A DNA stretch of 64,000 bases from an uncultured Ruminococcus sp. GTDB lineage: Bacteria; Bacillota; Clostridia; Oscillospirales; Acutalibacteraceae. The notes beneath the pieces are model-generated. The model did not search any database and was not told the DNA's origin. It saw nothing but the letters and a program-made list of their open reading frames with translations. The stretch is from assembly GCA_902799245.1 (NCBI GenBank), contig CADBZY010000008.1, forward strand, positions 37,002 to 101,001, in the 5' to 3' direction. The position numbers and the translations under genes were made by a program. Positions 36,086-45,437 of the stretch are shown piece after piece; the first letter of the stretch is position 1, and each line of letters begins with the position of its first letter.

Positions 36086-37513
36086 TCACTTGTCTGTTTC
36101 GTCGGATTTTACATTGTCTGCATTTGCGCTGTTGCCTTCGGAAGCAGCGGTTTCGGGTTGATTCTGCTCTTTGGCAAGGGCCTTTTTTCTGCCGGAATAC
36201 ACCATTGCACCGGTTTCCACAATGAGCAGAATGCCGACACCTGCGGCTATCGCCCAGATGATTTTGCTGTTTGACTTCTTTTGCGGAGAAATATCGGTTT
36301 TGTTGTTTTTCTTAATCGGAATGGTTTCTTCGCCTGTCAGTTTCCCGCATCGATTGCAGTACTGTCTTTTGAGTCCCTCGCGCTCATAGTCCGAATCGCT
36401 GACAATTGTCCATTCGCCGTTGTCATGCTGCGGAGGAGTATATGTGTCCGTCCATGAATAATCGCAGCCGCGGCATTTGTGCGCTGTATAGCCCCAGTCA
36501 GTGCAATCGGGGGGCGTTACCGTTTCTTCATAATCCGGCTGTTCGCATTCTTCCGGGGAGAGAATTTTGGAGTAATCCCATACTTCGTTTCTTTTGAAGG
36601 AAACTCTGTTGCGGAACAGCTTTTTGGGAGGAGTGAGAAGCTCTCCGCCGATGGAACTGCAATAAGCGCGACGGTCATCGTTGTCTTCAAAAAAACTGAT
36701 CTGTCCTTTCGATACGCAGTAAGAGATTTCTCTTACGGTATAATCCATTCCGCAGTGGTGATACATTCCGACTATGCCGCCATTATGCGCATATCCGTGG
36801 CATGAAACGTAACCGTTAATCTGCACATTGCATTTTTTGATCTTTCCGATACCGCATGACAGTATTCCGCCGAGAAACTGTTCGCATTTACCCTCTCTGT
36901 ATCTGTCATCAAAGATCAGTTCCACTTCGGCATTGCATTCCTCAAAAAATCCGTTGCCGTAACCGACAATGCCGGCCACTCCGGCGTTGACACCGCTGTT
37001 TTTCATATGCACTCTGCCTTCGACAGAGCAACCGTTCACAACGCTGTTATCGCAATATCCCGCTAAAATCGCCGCGAAGCAGTGACTGCGCTCTGCAATA
37101 TCCACAAACGCGCCCTTTAAAGTGAGATTTGACACCTCGGCATTTTCCAGAACCGAAAACAGGCCTGCAAATTCCGTGTCATATTCCTTCATATTGCCGT
37201 CACGGGTCACGCGCTTGTCCTGGCCGACGTCGGTAACATGCAGATTGTAGAGAATATGTCCGTTGCCGTCGAGCTTTCCTCTGAAAGGGATGGGTTTCCA
37301 GTCCGAGCCGAGGTCAATATCCTTCGTCAGCCGGTAATTGCTCTCCGGAGCGGAAGCGATCGCTGCCAGTCCCGCCGCGTCGGATATTTCGGTATACGGC
37401 GATTCCGATTCATTGTCTGCCGCAGCAGATAGCGGACACAGGCAGAACAGAGCCAACAGTCCCGCGGCGGTTATGCCTGAGAGAAACCGTTTTGCGGATA
37501 ATACATGCTTCAT
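36086..37513 (-). CDS. GLUG-motif-like surface protein with C-terminal membrane helix
   Basis: 475 residues. Signal peptide (about 1-33, ending LCPLSAAADN). Residues 40-270 resemble GLUG/beta-helix repeats (YRLTKDIDLGSDWKPIPFRG and repeated GGIVG, AGIVG turns). A Cys-rich domain CTDWGYTAHKCRGCDYSW...QYCNRCGK (about 340-400) looks like the short Cys pairs found after GLUG domains. A C-terminal helix (about 418-440) anchors it, then a charged tail. No sortase motif. ATG at 37513 behind AAAGGAAG. Likely adhesin-like; target unknown. Confidence 0.85.
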   Translation of the reverse strand: MKHVLSAKRFLSGITAAGLLALFCLCPLSAAADNESESPYTEISDAAGLAAIASAPESNYRLTKDIDLGSDWKPIPFRGKLDGNGHILYNLHVTDVGQDKRVTRDGNMKEYDTEFAGLFSVLENAEVSNLTLKGAFVDIAERSHCFAAILAGYCDNSVVNGCSVEGRVHMKNSGVNAGVAGIVGYGNGFFEECNAEVELIFDDRYREGKCEQFLGGILSCGIGKIKKCNVQINGYVSCHGYAHNGGIVGMYHHCGMDYTVREISYCVSKGQISFFEDNDDRRAYCSSIGGELLTPPKKLFRNRVSFKRNEVWDYSKILSPEECEQPDYEETVTPPDCTDWGYTAHKCRGCDYSWTDTYTPPQHDNGEWTIVSDSDYEREGLKRQYCNRCGKLTGEETIPIKKNNKTDISPQKKSNSKIIWAIAAGVGILLIVETGAMVYSGRKKALAKEQNQPETAASEGNSANADNVKSDETDK

Positions 37514-37655
37514 TGACAAAGACTTCCTTTATTATAATAATGAATAAAACAATTGCACTTATTTCCGATTCATTCTACTACAGAAAACGCTGTCTGTCAA
37601 TAACAGAACCGACAGAAATCTCTGAAAGGATTTTGCGAGAATTTTAATTTAGCGA

Positions 37656-37684
37656 TTTACAAAACAAAAGATATGTGTTATAAT
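37656..37684 (+). promoter_or_regulatory. Promoter of leuCD
   Basis: -35 TTTACA (37656-37661), 17-base spacer, -10 TATAAT (37679-37684). The leader is short and no T-box or leader peptide was seen. Confidence 0.7.
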
Positions 37685-37723
37685 ATCATTTACGATTATT
37701 ATTGACAAGGAGGAATACTCACA

Positions 37724-38989
37724 ATGGGTATGACTATGACGCAGAAGATTCTGGCAGCTCACGCCGGTCTGGAAAGCGTGACCGCCGGACAGCTCATCGA
37801 GGCTAAGCTGGATCTGGTGCTCGGCAATGACATCACATCTCCCGTTGCTATTAACGAACTGGAAAAAGCGGGCGTAGACAAGATTTTTGACAGGGAAAGA
37901 ATAGCCCTTGTAATGGATCACTTCACCCCTAATAAAGACATCAAGGCGGCCGAACAGGTCAAAAAGGTACGCACATTCGCTCACAAGTACGACGTTCTCA
38001 ATTACTTTGACGTCGGACAGATGGGCATCGAGCACGCACTTCTTCCTGAACAGGGACTGGTAGGCCCTGGCGACTGCGTTATCGGCGCTGACAGCCACAC
38101 ATGTACCTACGGTGCGCTCGGCGCGTTCAGCACCGGTGTCGGTTCCACCGATATGGCGGCCGGAATGGCTACCGGCAAGACATGGTTCAAGGTGCCTTCC
38201 GCTATTAAGTTTGTTCTCACCGGCAAGCCGCAGGGTTGGGTAACAGGTAAGGATGTTATTCTTCACATCATCGGAATGATCGGCGTTGACGGTGCAAGAT
38301 ACAAGTCAATGGAATTTACCGGCGACGGCGTGAAGAACCTCTCTATGGATTCCCGTCTCTGCATTGCGAATATGGCGATAGAAGCCGGCGCGAAGAACGG
38401 TATATTCCCGGTGGACGAGATTACCGAGGAATACTGCAAGGGCAGATTCCAGCGCACTCCCGTTGTCTACACCGCCGACGAGGACGCGGAATACGATGAA
38501 ACCTATACAATAGACCTTTCTTCGCTCCGTCCGACGGTCGCCTTCCCTCACCTTCCCGAGAATACCCGCACAGTCGATGAGATTGGGGAGAAGGAAGTAA
38601 AAATTGACCAGTCCGTTATCGGTTCCTGCACCAACGGCAGACTCGAAGACCTCAGGGCAGCGGCGGCTATCCTCAAAGGCCGCAAGGTTGCCAAAGACGT
38701 TCGCTGCATCGTCATTCCCGGCACACAGACCATATACCTTCAGGCCATGAGAGAAGGTCTGCTTGAAATATTCATCGAAGCCGGCGCGATTGTCTCCACA
38801 CCCACCTGCGGCCCCTGTCTCGGCGGACACATGGGCATTCTCGCCGAGAACGAAAAGGCGGTCAGCACCACCAACCGCAACTTTATCGGCAGAATGGGAC
38901 ATATCACCAGCGAGATCTATCTTGCAAGTCCCGCCGTCGCAGCGGCAAGCGCGGTCACAGGCTACATTACGAACCCGGACACGCTGTAA
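37724..38989 (+). CDS. leuC: 3-isopropylmalate dehydratase large subunit
   Basis: 421-residue aconitase-type subunit of leucine synthesis, the short form common in Clostridia and archaea. 4Fe-4S ligands are in GSCTNGR and TPTCGPC, with active-site blocks [15 protein letters not shown] and HFTPNKDI. Start ATG at 37724 has AAGGAGG. leuD follows after 155 bases that hold intergenic element copy C. Homoaconitase cannot be wholly excluded from sequence alone. Confidence 0.95.
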   Translation: MGMTMTQKILAAHAGLESVTAGQLIEAKLDLVLGNDITSPVAINELEKAGVDKIFDRERIALVMDHFTPNKDIKAAEQVKKVRTFAHKYDVLNYFDVGQMGIEHALLPEQGLVGPGDCVIGADSHTCTYGALGAFSTGVGSTDMAAGMATGKTWFKVPSAIKFVLTGKPQGWVTGKDVILHIIGMIGVDGARYKSMEFTGDGVKNLSMDSRLCIANMAIEAGAKNGIFPVDEITEEYCKGRFQRTPVVYTADEDAEYDETYTIDLSSLRPTVAFPHLPENTRTVDEIGEKEVKIDQSVIGSCTNGRLEDLRAAAAILKGRKVAKDVRCIVIPGTQTIYLQAMREGLLEIFIEAGAIVSTPTCGPCLGGHMGILAENEKAVSTTNRNFIGRMGHITSEIYLASPAVAAASAVTGYITNPDTL

Positions 38990-39095
38990 GCGCTCGCGGT
39001 TGCCCGCTAACTGAAAACTGAAGACTTAAAACTGAAAAATGAATAATATATGAGCGCCGTTGGCGCTGGTATATAGTCGTTTGCGTTCGCTCACT
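38989..39095 (+). repeat. Intergenic double-hairpin element, copy C
   Basis: AGCGCTCGCGG...CCGCT left arm on the leuC stop, spacer with repeated ACTGAAAA units, right hairpin GAGCGCCGTTGGCGCT (39052-39067), then GGTATATAG as in copy A, then GCGTTCGCTC. Confidence 0.7.
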
Positions 39096-39144
39096 TTTAT
39101 CACTGACTACTCCAAACAGACTTTGAAGGGAGATTTTATAAAAA

Positions 39145-39633
39145 ATGCAAGCACAAGGCAGAGTTCATAAATACGGCGACAATGTTGACACCGACGTCAT
39201 CATTCCCGCACGTTATCTCAATACATCGTCCCATGCGGAGCTGGCGGCTCACTGCATGGAGGACATAGACGCCGATTTTGTCAGGAAGGTACAGCCCGGC
39301 GAAATTATGGTGGCTGGCAAGAATTTCGGCTGCGGTTCTTCCCGTGAGCACGCGCCGATCGCCATTAAGGCTTCGGGCATTTCCTGCGTGATTGCCTCCA
39401 CCTTCGCCAGAATTTTTTACCGCAACGCCCTCAACATCGGTCTTGCTATTCTCGAATGTGAAGAGGCCGCCGAGGACATCAAAAACGGCGACGAGGTCAA
39501 GGTGGATTTTGATACCGGCGTGATTACCAATATCACCACCGGCAAGAGCTATCAGGCGCAGCCTTTCCCGCCGTTTATTCAGAATATCATCACTTCCGGC
39601 GGTCTGATGAGTTCTATAAAGGACAGACTGTAA
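39145..39633 (+). CDS. leuD: 3-isopropylmalate dehydratase small subunit
   Basis: 162-residue partner of LeuC. It shows the expected early [16 protein letters not shown] and the swivelling-domain motif [13 protein letters not shown]. Start ATG at 39145. It is close behind leuC but separated from it by an inserted intergenic element, so it may rely on read-through. A candidate terminator follows. Confidence 0.95.
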   Translation: MQAQGRVHKYGDNVDTDVIIPARYLNTSSHAELAAHCMEDIDADFVRKVQPGEIMVAGKNFGCGSSREHAPIAIKASGISCVIASTFARIFYRNALNIGLAILECEEAAEDIKNGDEVKVDFDTGVITNITTGKSYQAQPFPPFIQNIITSGGLMSSIKDRL

Positions 39634-39666
39634 TTTATTCCGGATTATACAAAGAATATGCTGCGT

Positions 39667-39704
39667 GCAGCCGTATCGGATTGACATCTGATGCGGCTGT
39701 TTTG
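39667..39704 (+). terminator. Terminator of leuCD
   Basis: CAGCCGtATC...GATgCGGCTG stem followed by TTTTGTTGTT. Confidence 0.65.
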
Positions 39705-39752
39705 TTGTTAATTGTTGCTAAATCTGGGGACTTCATTTTGTTAGTGCTGATA

Positions 39753-39781
39753 TTGACATTTTTTCATCACAGAATTATAAT
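39753..39781 (+). promoter_or_regulatory. Promoter of the first sortase-substrate gene
   Basis: -35 TTGACA (39753-39758), 17-base spacer, -10 TATAAT (39776-39781), a full consensus match. Confidence 0.75.
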
Positions 39782-39862
39782 TGAGTTTGGGGAAAATTAG
39801 CATTTATAAACGACAAACGATTCTTAATACAGAGTATTCTTTTATGAGAGGAAGATTATGCA

Positions 39863-41776
39863 ATGATGAGTAAAAAAAGCAAGACCGCAAAGCGCAGATT
39901 CTGGATACCTGCCGCTATTTGCGTTACGGCTTTTCTGGTGGCGGTTTCCATACTTGCGCCAAAAAATATCACCGGCGTTTTTGCCGCTGAAGCCGAAAGT
40001 CCCGTAACGGTAGAACCTTCCCAGACCCAGACCGACGGAGATGACCCCGTCACCGACCCGGTTGACGACCCCGTTACTGATCCGGTCACTGATCCGGTCA
40101 CTGATCCGGTCACCGATCCGTCTACCGACCCGACCACTGATCCGGCTACTGACCCGACCACTGATCCGGCTACTGACCCGACCACTGATCCGGCTACCGA
40201 CCCGACCGAAAATCCTGCCGACGAAATTCCCGATGACATCGCGGATTACCCGGTTGCATCCTTCGGATTAGACAGGGGTGACTCCCTTGGGATGAGCATA
40301 GCCGTTGATGACGGTGCTGCTGTCTATTATTCGCTTGGAAGCAGCGATGAATTCAACCGTGTCACCGGAATCAATACGGAGGATTCCTTTGGTTTTCAGA
40401 ATATTCCGTTTGAGAAGGGGGATACGATCACTCTTTACACCAAGGGAAATATCCGGAGGCTGAGCATCCAGAATATCTCATCGGCAAATGTCACGAAGCT
40501 GACACAGCTGGAGTCATTGGAGGTTACTTATTCCGCATTATCAGCTCTTGATCTCTCCAAGAACGTCAATCTTGTTGAGCTGAATTGCAATGACTGCGGC
40601 ATCAAGTCGCTTGATCTCACTAAAAACACCAAACTGAAAAAGCTGGATGTTTCCTGCAATCAGCTCTCTTCTCTTGATCTGACCAAGAATACGGCGCTGA
40701 AACAACTGACAGCCAACTATAATAAATTTGATTCATTTGGCAGCGTGAAGCTGCCTTCCGGGTTCCCTGTGAATGAGAGTCTGAAATCGGAGCAGGATAT
40801 TTCGGAATTAGGAGAGGATTTTGGAAAGAGTGTAAAAGCCGGTGAGGTCATTGATCTTTCCAAATATAAGAGCTATAGCAACACAAAATCAGAATATGTG
40901 TCTCTCGTTCTCCTCCCTGGGGAAGATGGCGAGGGCTTACTCTCAACGGATCAATTTGCCATACCCGAGAGCGACAAAGACATGAAGCTGGTGTTCGGCA
41001 ACGCCTATGCCGATAAATATATCGATATTGAAATATCCAACAAAGATTCGCTCTTATCATTTACCTACATCGTGCATATACTTAAAAACTCCAACGCTCC
41101 CGAGGCTCCGGGTGAAGCGTCCGGCGATATACCCGTCGACGACATTTCCGGTACAATTACCTCCGCGGAATCCACCAAGGATTTTGACGCGCAGGAAGTC
41201 ATTTATGACGATGAAAAGGAAAAATTCGTTCTGGGTGAAAAGGTCGAAAAGAAAGATCTCAAATTAAGCATTTCTCCGGTTTCCACCGGTGAGACCCTTT
41301 ACAGCGAGATAGCCAAGGCTGACAAGAACTTCAAGAAGGATTCCGCCAGACTGCTTGCCTATGATATAACCCTATCCAACGACAAAACCAGCCGGTTCAA
41401 GCTCAAGGATGGCATCAATCTCACGCTTAAATATCCTTCCGATATGGCAAAAGACTGGAACAAATACAACTACAAGGTTTATCATTTTGTCACCTTCGAT
41501 TACGATCAGCTCAAGGATCTTGACGAACCCAAGATCGAAGTAATCAAATGCACCGCCGACAAGAACGGTATTCACTTCAAGGCACCGAGTTTCAGTAAGT
41601 TCAGTATCTCTGTGACTCCGAAGAGCGGCGGCAATTCTTCCCCACAAACCGGCGAATCTACGGTATCGCTCAATATCATTATTTTGGTTATTCTGCTCTC
41701 AACGGCTGGAATTACCGGCGTTTTGGCCAAGCGCAAAGGCGAGCTTTTCTGGTTCACTAAAAAATCAATAGATTAA
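39863..41776 (+). CDS. Sortase-anchored surface protein with TDP repeat and leucine-rich segment
   Basis: 637 residues. Signal peptide (about 1-42, ends VFAAEA). A low-complexity Thr-Asp-Pro-Val/Ala spacer (about 57-115) of 4-residue units. Then a leucine-rich-repeat-like region (about 210-300, LDLSKNVNLVELNC, LDLTKNTKLKKLDV, LDLTKNTALKQLTA). Then a domain shared with the next protein (about 475-600, ending IHFKAPSFSKFSIS). The end has SPQTGE, a hydrophobic helix and basic tail: a cell-wall sorting signal. Start ATG at 39863 follows AGAGGAAG. Likely a wall-displayed binding protein. Confidence 0.88.
   Translation: MMSKKSKTAKRRFWIPAAICVTAFLVAVSILAPKNITGVFAAEAESPVTVEPSQTQTDGDDPVTDPVDDPVTDPVTDPVTDPVTDPSTDPTTDPATDPTTDPATDPTTDPATDPTENPADEIPDDIADYPVASFGLDRGDSLGMSIAVDDGAAVYYSLGSSDEFNRVTGINTEDSFGFQNIPFEKGDTITLYTKGNIRRLSIQNISSANVTKLTQLESLEVTYSALSALDLSKNVNLVELNCNDCGIKSLDLTKNTKLKKLDVSCNQLSSLDLTKNTALKQLTANYNKFDSFGSVKLPSGFPVNESLKSEQDISELGEDFGKSVKAGEVIDLSKYKSYSNTKSEYVSLVLLPGEDGEGLLSTDQFAIPESDKDMKLVFGNAYADKYIDIEISNKDSLLSFTYIVHILKNSNAPEAPGEASGDIPVDDISGTITSAESTKDFDAQEVIYDDEKEKFVLGEKVEKKDLKLSISPVSTGETLYSEIAKADKNFKKDSARLLAYDITLSNDKTSRFKLKDGINLTLKYPSDMAKDWNKYNYKVYHFVTFDYDQLKDLDEPKIEVIKCTADKNGIHFKAPSFSKFSISVTPKSGGNSSPQTGESTVSLNIIILVILLSTAGITGVLAKRKGELFWFTKKSID
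40050..40206 (+). repeat. 12-base tandem repeat encoding TDPV/TDPA/TDPT
   Basis: About 13 units of the form ACTGATCCGGTC / ACCGACCCGACC, in frame, coding the Thr-Asp-Pro-x spacer. Unit number can change without a frameshift. Confidence 0.85.
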
Positions 41777-41783
41777 TCACTTT

Positions 41784-41822
41784 CCGGTTCTCTTTGGTTT
41801 ATGCAATGGGAACCGGTTTTTT
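41784..41822 (+). terminator. Terminator of the first sortase-substrate gene
   Basis: CCGGTTC paired with GAACCGG followed by T6. Confidence 0.8.
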
Positions 41823-41863
41823 GTAATGATTTGTAAATTCTTTCTTATCCGCGGCTTTTTCAA

Positions 41864-41892
41864 TTGACTTTCGGGTAAGGTTGATGTATACT
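41864..41892 (+). promoter_or_regulatory. Promoter of the second sortase-substrate gene
   Basis: -35 TTGACT (41864-41869), 17-base spacer, -10 TATACT (41887-41892). Confidence 0.7.
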
Positions 41893-41977
41893 TATTATGT
41901 GTAATAATAGTTAGTATGTGAAATCTGATATGTCAGAAAAAGTATGCTTCTCATAATAAAGAAAGGAATGATTTACC

Positions 41978-44293
41978 ATGAACAGGTCACACAGTCGATT
42001 TGTTCCGCATAGTCGTCCGGTTCATCCGGGACGTAATGCGGGGGCAGGTCGGCAGGCTAATCATGTCCGTCCGGCAACTGTGAACCGTCCGGCATTCTCG
42101 CAGAGAACCAGCCGCCCCGCAGCCGTCAGCCGTCCGGTTTTTCAGCAGAGAGCCAGCCGCCCCGCAGCCGTCAGTCGTCCTGCTTATCATCAGAGAATCA
42201 GCCACGCAGCCATTCAGGCGCGTAAGCAGAGCAGATCCTATTGGTTCCCGATAGCCACCATGATGGCAGCGGTGCTGTTTGCCGTTTCCGCTGTCATACC
42301 CGGATCGATATTTGACGCGTTTGCGTCCTCTGACACAGACTATTCTTTCGGAATAGAATCCAAGGCGGGTGCTTATAGCGTTACGCTGACCGGCGGCAAC
42401 TCCACAAGCATTGATCTTCCGGCGGAGAATGCGGAAAAAACGGTCAATTCCGACGGTACCGTCACATTTGCCATCGATCTTGACGAAGAAACCAATTACA
42501 CCATTGAATCTCCCGCTGCGATGACAAGCATCTCCTTCGATGATGCTGCGCCTGCGGAAGCAGAGAGCGACGCGCCCGTCGTTGTCAAGAGTGCTGCGGA
42601 AGGCGAGGAAAACGAAGAAGACGAAGAGGAAGCGGAGGAAGAAACACCGGCCAAGGCGGGCGTTGAAGCCGTCACTTCCATTGACTTGTCCAAATCAGGC
42701 GCTTCATCGCTTGACATCAGCGAATGCACCGGCTTGACAAACGTGTCGTTAGCTGGTAACACCGACCTCACGGAAAGCGCGTTTACCAACATCACTTACG
42801 GTTCGCAGGATAATCTGACAGTCAGTCTTGATACCCCTGTTTTTGAGTATGCGGATCGAGGTGAGCAGGGCAAAGGGTACTTTTTTGATGCAGTCGGCGC
42901 AGGCGACGTTGCCGACCTGACTGCAAAGCTGTACGGTGATATTCCTGTCGCGAAGGAAGATGGCCGTTTCTACATTTCCTTTGATAATCTCGACGCTACT
43001 TTTGCCGCTGTGGATAGTCACGGCGCACCGGAATCAGAGATATATATCACAAACAGCACTAAGCCGGGCGTTACTTATAAGATGTTTTTCCATGCGGGCA
43101 GTGTTCCCGAGTATATGGAGCCCGATACCAATCCCGCCACAGATACGACAGAGAACGGGAACGTTTCTTCCAACAGTGAAACAGAGCCGACCGCCCCAAG
43201 CGACGATAACCCAAGCGACGACAACGAGTCTCCGAACGTCAAGCTGACTGTGGATACCAACAGCAAGAACGTTATCAAGGACGCATACATCGAAAACGTC
43301 AGCAGCGTCAAGCCGAGTGAGCTGAAAATCGTTGCCAAAGCTCTTTCGGCTGCCGATAAAAAGACATTCCTTGCCGCAGTCAAGAAGAAGGACAAGGATT
43401 TCAACGATTCCAACGCAAATCTCCTGGTTTACAACCTTTACGTTGTCGACAGCAAGGGCAATAAGGTGGATTTGAAGGGCAAGGCCGCCGCAACGGTCAC
43501 GCTCGCATATCCGACCTATCAGGTGGAATATCTGAAGGATGAATATGAGTTCAAAGTCTATCATCAGCTTGCCGACAAGAGCATAGACACAGGCATTGAC
43601 GCTTATCCCACAAAGGACGGTATTCAGTTCTCTACCGACAGTTTCAGTAACTTTGCGGTTTCAAGCACAAAGAAAGAACAGAATTATACCGATCTTGTTG
43701 TTCATGACAACAGCAAGAAAATTATCAGTTCTGCCAGGGCTCACGAGGGCACATATTTTACCGTTGATGAGGAAGCGTATGCGGATACCCATTTTACAGC
43801 GGATCAGACTTGGATCATTGCCGAAGCTCCTACCGCAGAGGAGAAAAAGGATTTCTTTGAAGCGATCAAGAAGGTCAACAAGGATTTCAATGAAAAGGAT
43901 ACCAACCTGATTGTTTATAAGGTCTCCCTGAAAAATATTCAGATTGATCAGCCGTCAAAGATGTCCCCGAACGGCAAGGTTGACTTTACGCTGGTTTATC
44001 CCAACGACAATCTCAAGAAGAATTATACCAAGTATAGTTATACTGTGTACCATCAGCTTGCTGACAAGAGCATTGATACGAAGCAGTTAGCAGTCGGTGG
44101 AAAAGACGGCATCACGGTGACGACCGACGGTTTCAGCCTGTTCGCTGTTGCAAGCACTATCAAGCCGTCCGGAAGCGATGTCCCGAAGACCGGCGAAAGT
44201 AATGTGGCAGCCAACATTGCCATGTTGCTTGCCATGCTCTCCATGGTGAGCTTCGTTGGTGTATACGCAAAGAACAAAGCCGAGCAGTATTGA
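41978..44293 (+). CDS. Sortase-anchored surface protein with duplicated domain and basic N-terminal tail
   Basis: 771 residues. An unusual 85-residue Arg/Pro/His/Gln-rich N-region precedes the signal-peptide helix (about 88-113, SYWFPIATMMAAVLFAVSAV). An acidic linker (about 205-225) and a short leucine-rich-like stretch follow. Two copies of a ~120-residue domain come next (about 435-565 and 595-725); each has KDFN, a YP strand, VYHQLADKSIDT and a TD(S/G)FS end, and one more copy is in the preceding protein. The end has VPKTGE, a hydrophobic helix and a short tail: a sorting signal. Start ATG at 41978 has AAAGGAATG. Function unknown, wall-displayed. Confidence 0.87.
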   Translation: MNRSHSRFVPHSRPVHPGRNAGAGRQANHVRPATVNRPAFSQRTSRPAAVSRPVFQQRASRPAAVSRPAYHQRISHAAIQARKQSRSYWFPIATMMAAVLFAVSAVIPGSIFDAFASSDTDYSFGIESKAGAYSVTLTGGNSTSIDLPAENAEKTVNSDGTVTFAIDLDEETNYTIESPAAMTSISFDDAAPAEAESDAPVVVKSAAEGEENEEDEEEAEEETPAKAGVEAVTSIDLSKSGASSLDISECTGLTNVSLAGNTDLTESAFTNITYGSQDNLTVSLDTPVFEYADRGEQGKGYFFDAVGAGDVADLTAKLYGDIPVAKEDGRFYISFDNLDATFAAVDSHGAPESEIYITNSTKPGVTYKMFFHAGSVPEYMEPDTNPATDTTENGNVSSNSETEPTAPSDDNPSDDNESPNVKLTVDTNSKNVIKDAYIENVSSVKPSELKIVAKALSAADKKTFLAAVKKKDKDFNDSNANLLVYNLYVVDSKGNKVDLKGKAAATVTLAYPTYQVEYLKDEYEFKVYHQLADKSIDTGIDAYPTKDGIQFSTDSFSNFAVSSTKKEQNYTDLVVHDNSKKIISSARAHEGTYFTVDEEAYADTHFTADQTWIIAEAPTAEEKKDFFEAIKKVNKDFNEKDTNLIVYKVSLKNIQIDQPSKMSPNGKVDFTLVYPNDNLKKNYTKYSYTVYHQLADKSIDTKQLAVGGKDGITVTTDGFSLFAVASTIKPSGSDVPKTGESNVAANIAMLLAMLSMVSFVGVYAKNKAEQY
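42084..42200 (+). repeat. 45-base tandem repeat in the N-region of the second sortase substrate
   Basis: About 2.6 units encode RPAAVSRPxxxQRxS; AGCCGCCCCGCAGCCGTCAG occurs twice exactly. It codes the basic pre-signal region. Confidence 0.75.
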
Positions 44294-44308
44294 TTGGTAG
44301 ATTGATAA

Positions 44309-44350
44309 ACCGGCTCCTTAGGTTTCGACAACCGCGGGAGCCGGTTTTTT
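44309..44350 (+). terminator. Terminator of the second sortase-substrate gene
   Basis: ACCGGCTCC paired with GGAGCCGGT followed by T6. Confidence 0.85.
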
Positions 44351-44363
44351 GTCATTCATTTTG

Positions 44364-44392
44364 TTGCATCTTTTATTCCGACATGCTATAAT
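44364..44392 (+). promoter_or_regulatory. Promoter of the LysR-type gene
   Basis: -35 TTGCAT (44364-44369), 17-base spacer, -10 TATAAT (44387-44392). Confidence 0.65.
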
Positions 44393-44423
44393 ATAATCAA
44401 AACAGGGAAAGGGGTAAGAAAAA

Positions 44424-45317
44424 ATGGATGAAAGACTTCTGGGATGCTTTGTGAAGGTGTATGAACTGGGCAGCATACATAAGGCAGCGGAGAAAATATT
44501 TGTCACACCGCAGGCAGTCAGCAAGATGATCAAGAAATTAGAGGAAGAGCTTGGACGCAGCCTTTTCACACGTTCGCCGCAGGGGCTTAACCCGACGGTC
44601 TACGCGCACAAGCTGTATTCGACGGCCAATGTCATTCTCAGCGAATGCAGCCGCGTGAGGAGCGAATTTACGGAAGAGAGCATCAACGCTGTTTCTACCC
44701 TGCATATAGCGACGACTTACGGTGTCCCGAAGTACCTGACACTGCAATTTGTCACCGATTTTTATGATTCCTTTCCTGACGTTCATCTTGATCTGGTGGA
44801 ATACCCCGAGTACCCGATTTATGATATGCTTCAAAGCGGACGAGTGGATTTTGCTTTTCTGCCGCAGCCGATCGACTTGATCAACTACGAAGCCGACTTC
44901 TGTTTTTCCCACGATTTCCGCGCGATTGTACACAAGGATCATCCGTTAGCGGAGCATTCGATCATACGCTATCCCGACCTCAACGGGTATCCGATCATTC
45001 TCAAAGGACGCGATTTTTCCCTGTACCCGCACAATATCACGCGCTTTGTCAAGGGCGGTCTGAATCCGGAGATTCTGCTTGAAATAAGCGATGACTCACT
45101 GATCGTGGAGGCGGCGAGACAGAAGCGCGGCGTGGGTATATCCGCCACCTTCCTTGCCGAGGAATATGCCGATTCAGAGGTCAGGATAATCCCGTTTGAG
45201 GATGAAACCTTTGTGCGTCATGTGTTTCTTGTACACCGCAGAGGACAGAAAATGAGCCGCGCACAGGAGAGCTTCCGCTCTTTTACTACCGATTGGATTG
45301 AGAAAAACAAGAAGTAA
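44424..45317 (+). CDS. LysR family transcriptional regulator
   Basis: 297 residues. N-terminal winged helix (AAEKIFVTPQAVSKMIKKLE) and a C-terminal effector-binding domain of the periplasmic-binding fold (from about 90). Start ATG at 44424 follows AGGGAAAGGGG. It stands alone between terminators, so neither its targets nor its effector can be read from context. Confidence 0.93.
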   Translation: MDERLLGCFVKVYELGSIHKAAEKIFVTPQAVSKMIKKLEEELGRSLFTRSPQGLNPTVYAHKLYSTANVILSECSRVRSEFTEESINAVSTLHIATTYGVPKYLTLQFVTDFYDSFPDVHLDLVEYPEYPIYDMLQSGRVDFAFLPQPIDLINYEADFCFSHDFRAIVHKDHPLAEHSIIRYPDLNGYPIILKGRDFSLYPHNITRFVKGGLNPEILLEISDDSLIVEAARQKRGVGISATFLAEEYADSEVRIIPFEDETFVRHVFLVHRRGQKMSRAQESFRSFTTDWIEKNKK

Positions 45318-45346
45318 AGACTCAAAAGAATAAACGTAGCAATTAC

Positions 45347-45393
45347 CCAAAAGCCCGTCGCTCAGAATGAATTCTGATGCGGCGGGCTTTTGG
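45347..45393. terminator. Bidirectional terminator
   Basis: CCAAAAGCCCGtCGCtCAGAA paired with TTCTGatGCGgCGGGCTTTTGG between convergent genes. Confidence 0.85.
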
Positions 45394-45437
45394 GGTTTGT
45401 TTGTATATTGGCATAAATAGATGCGGTAAAGTCGATA

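Noticed and set aside
37520..37723. T-box or leader-peptide attenuator before leuC
   Set aside because: No T-box sequence (TGGNACC), specifier stem or leucine-rich leader ORF was seen; only a plain promoter.
40038..40206. CRISPR-like array
   Set aside because: The repeats are contiguous 12-base in-frame coding units without spacers.
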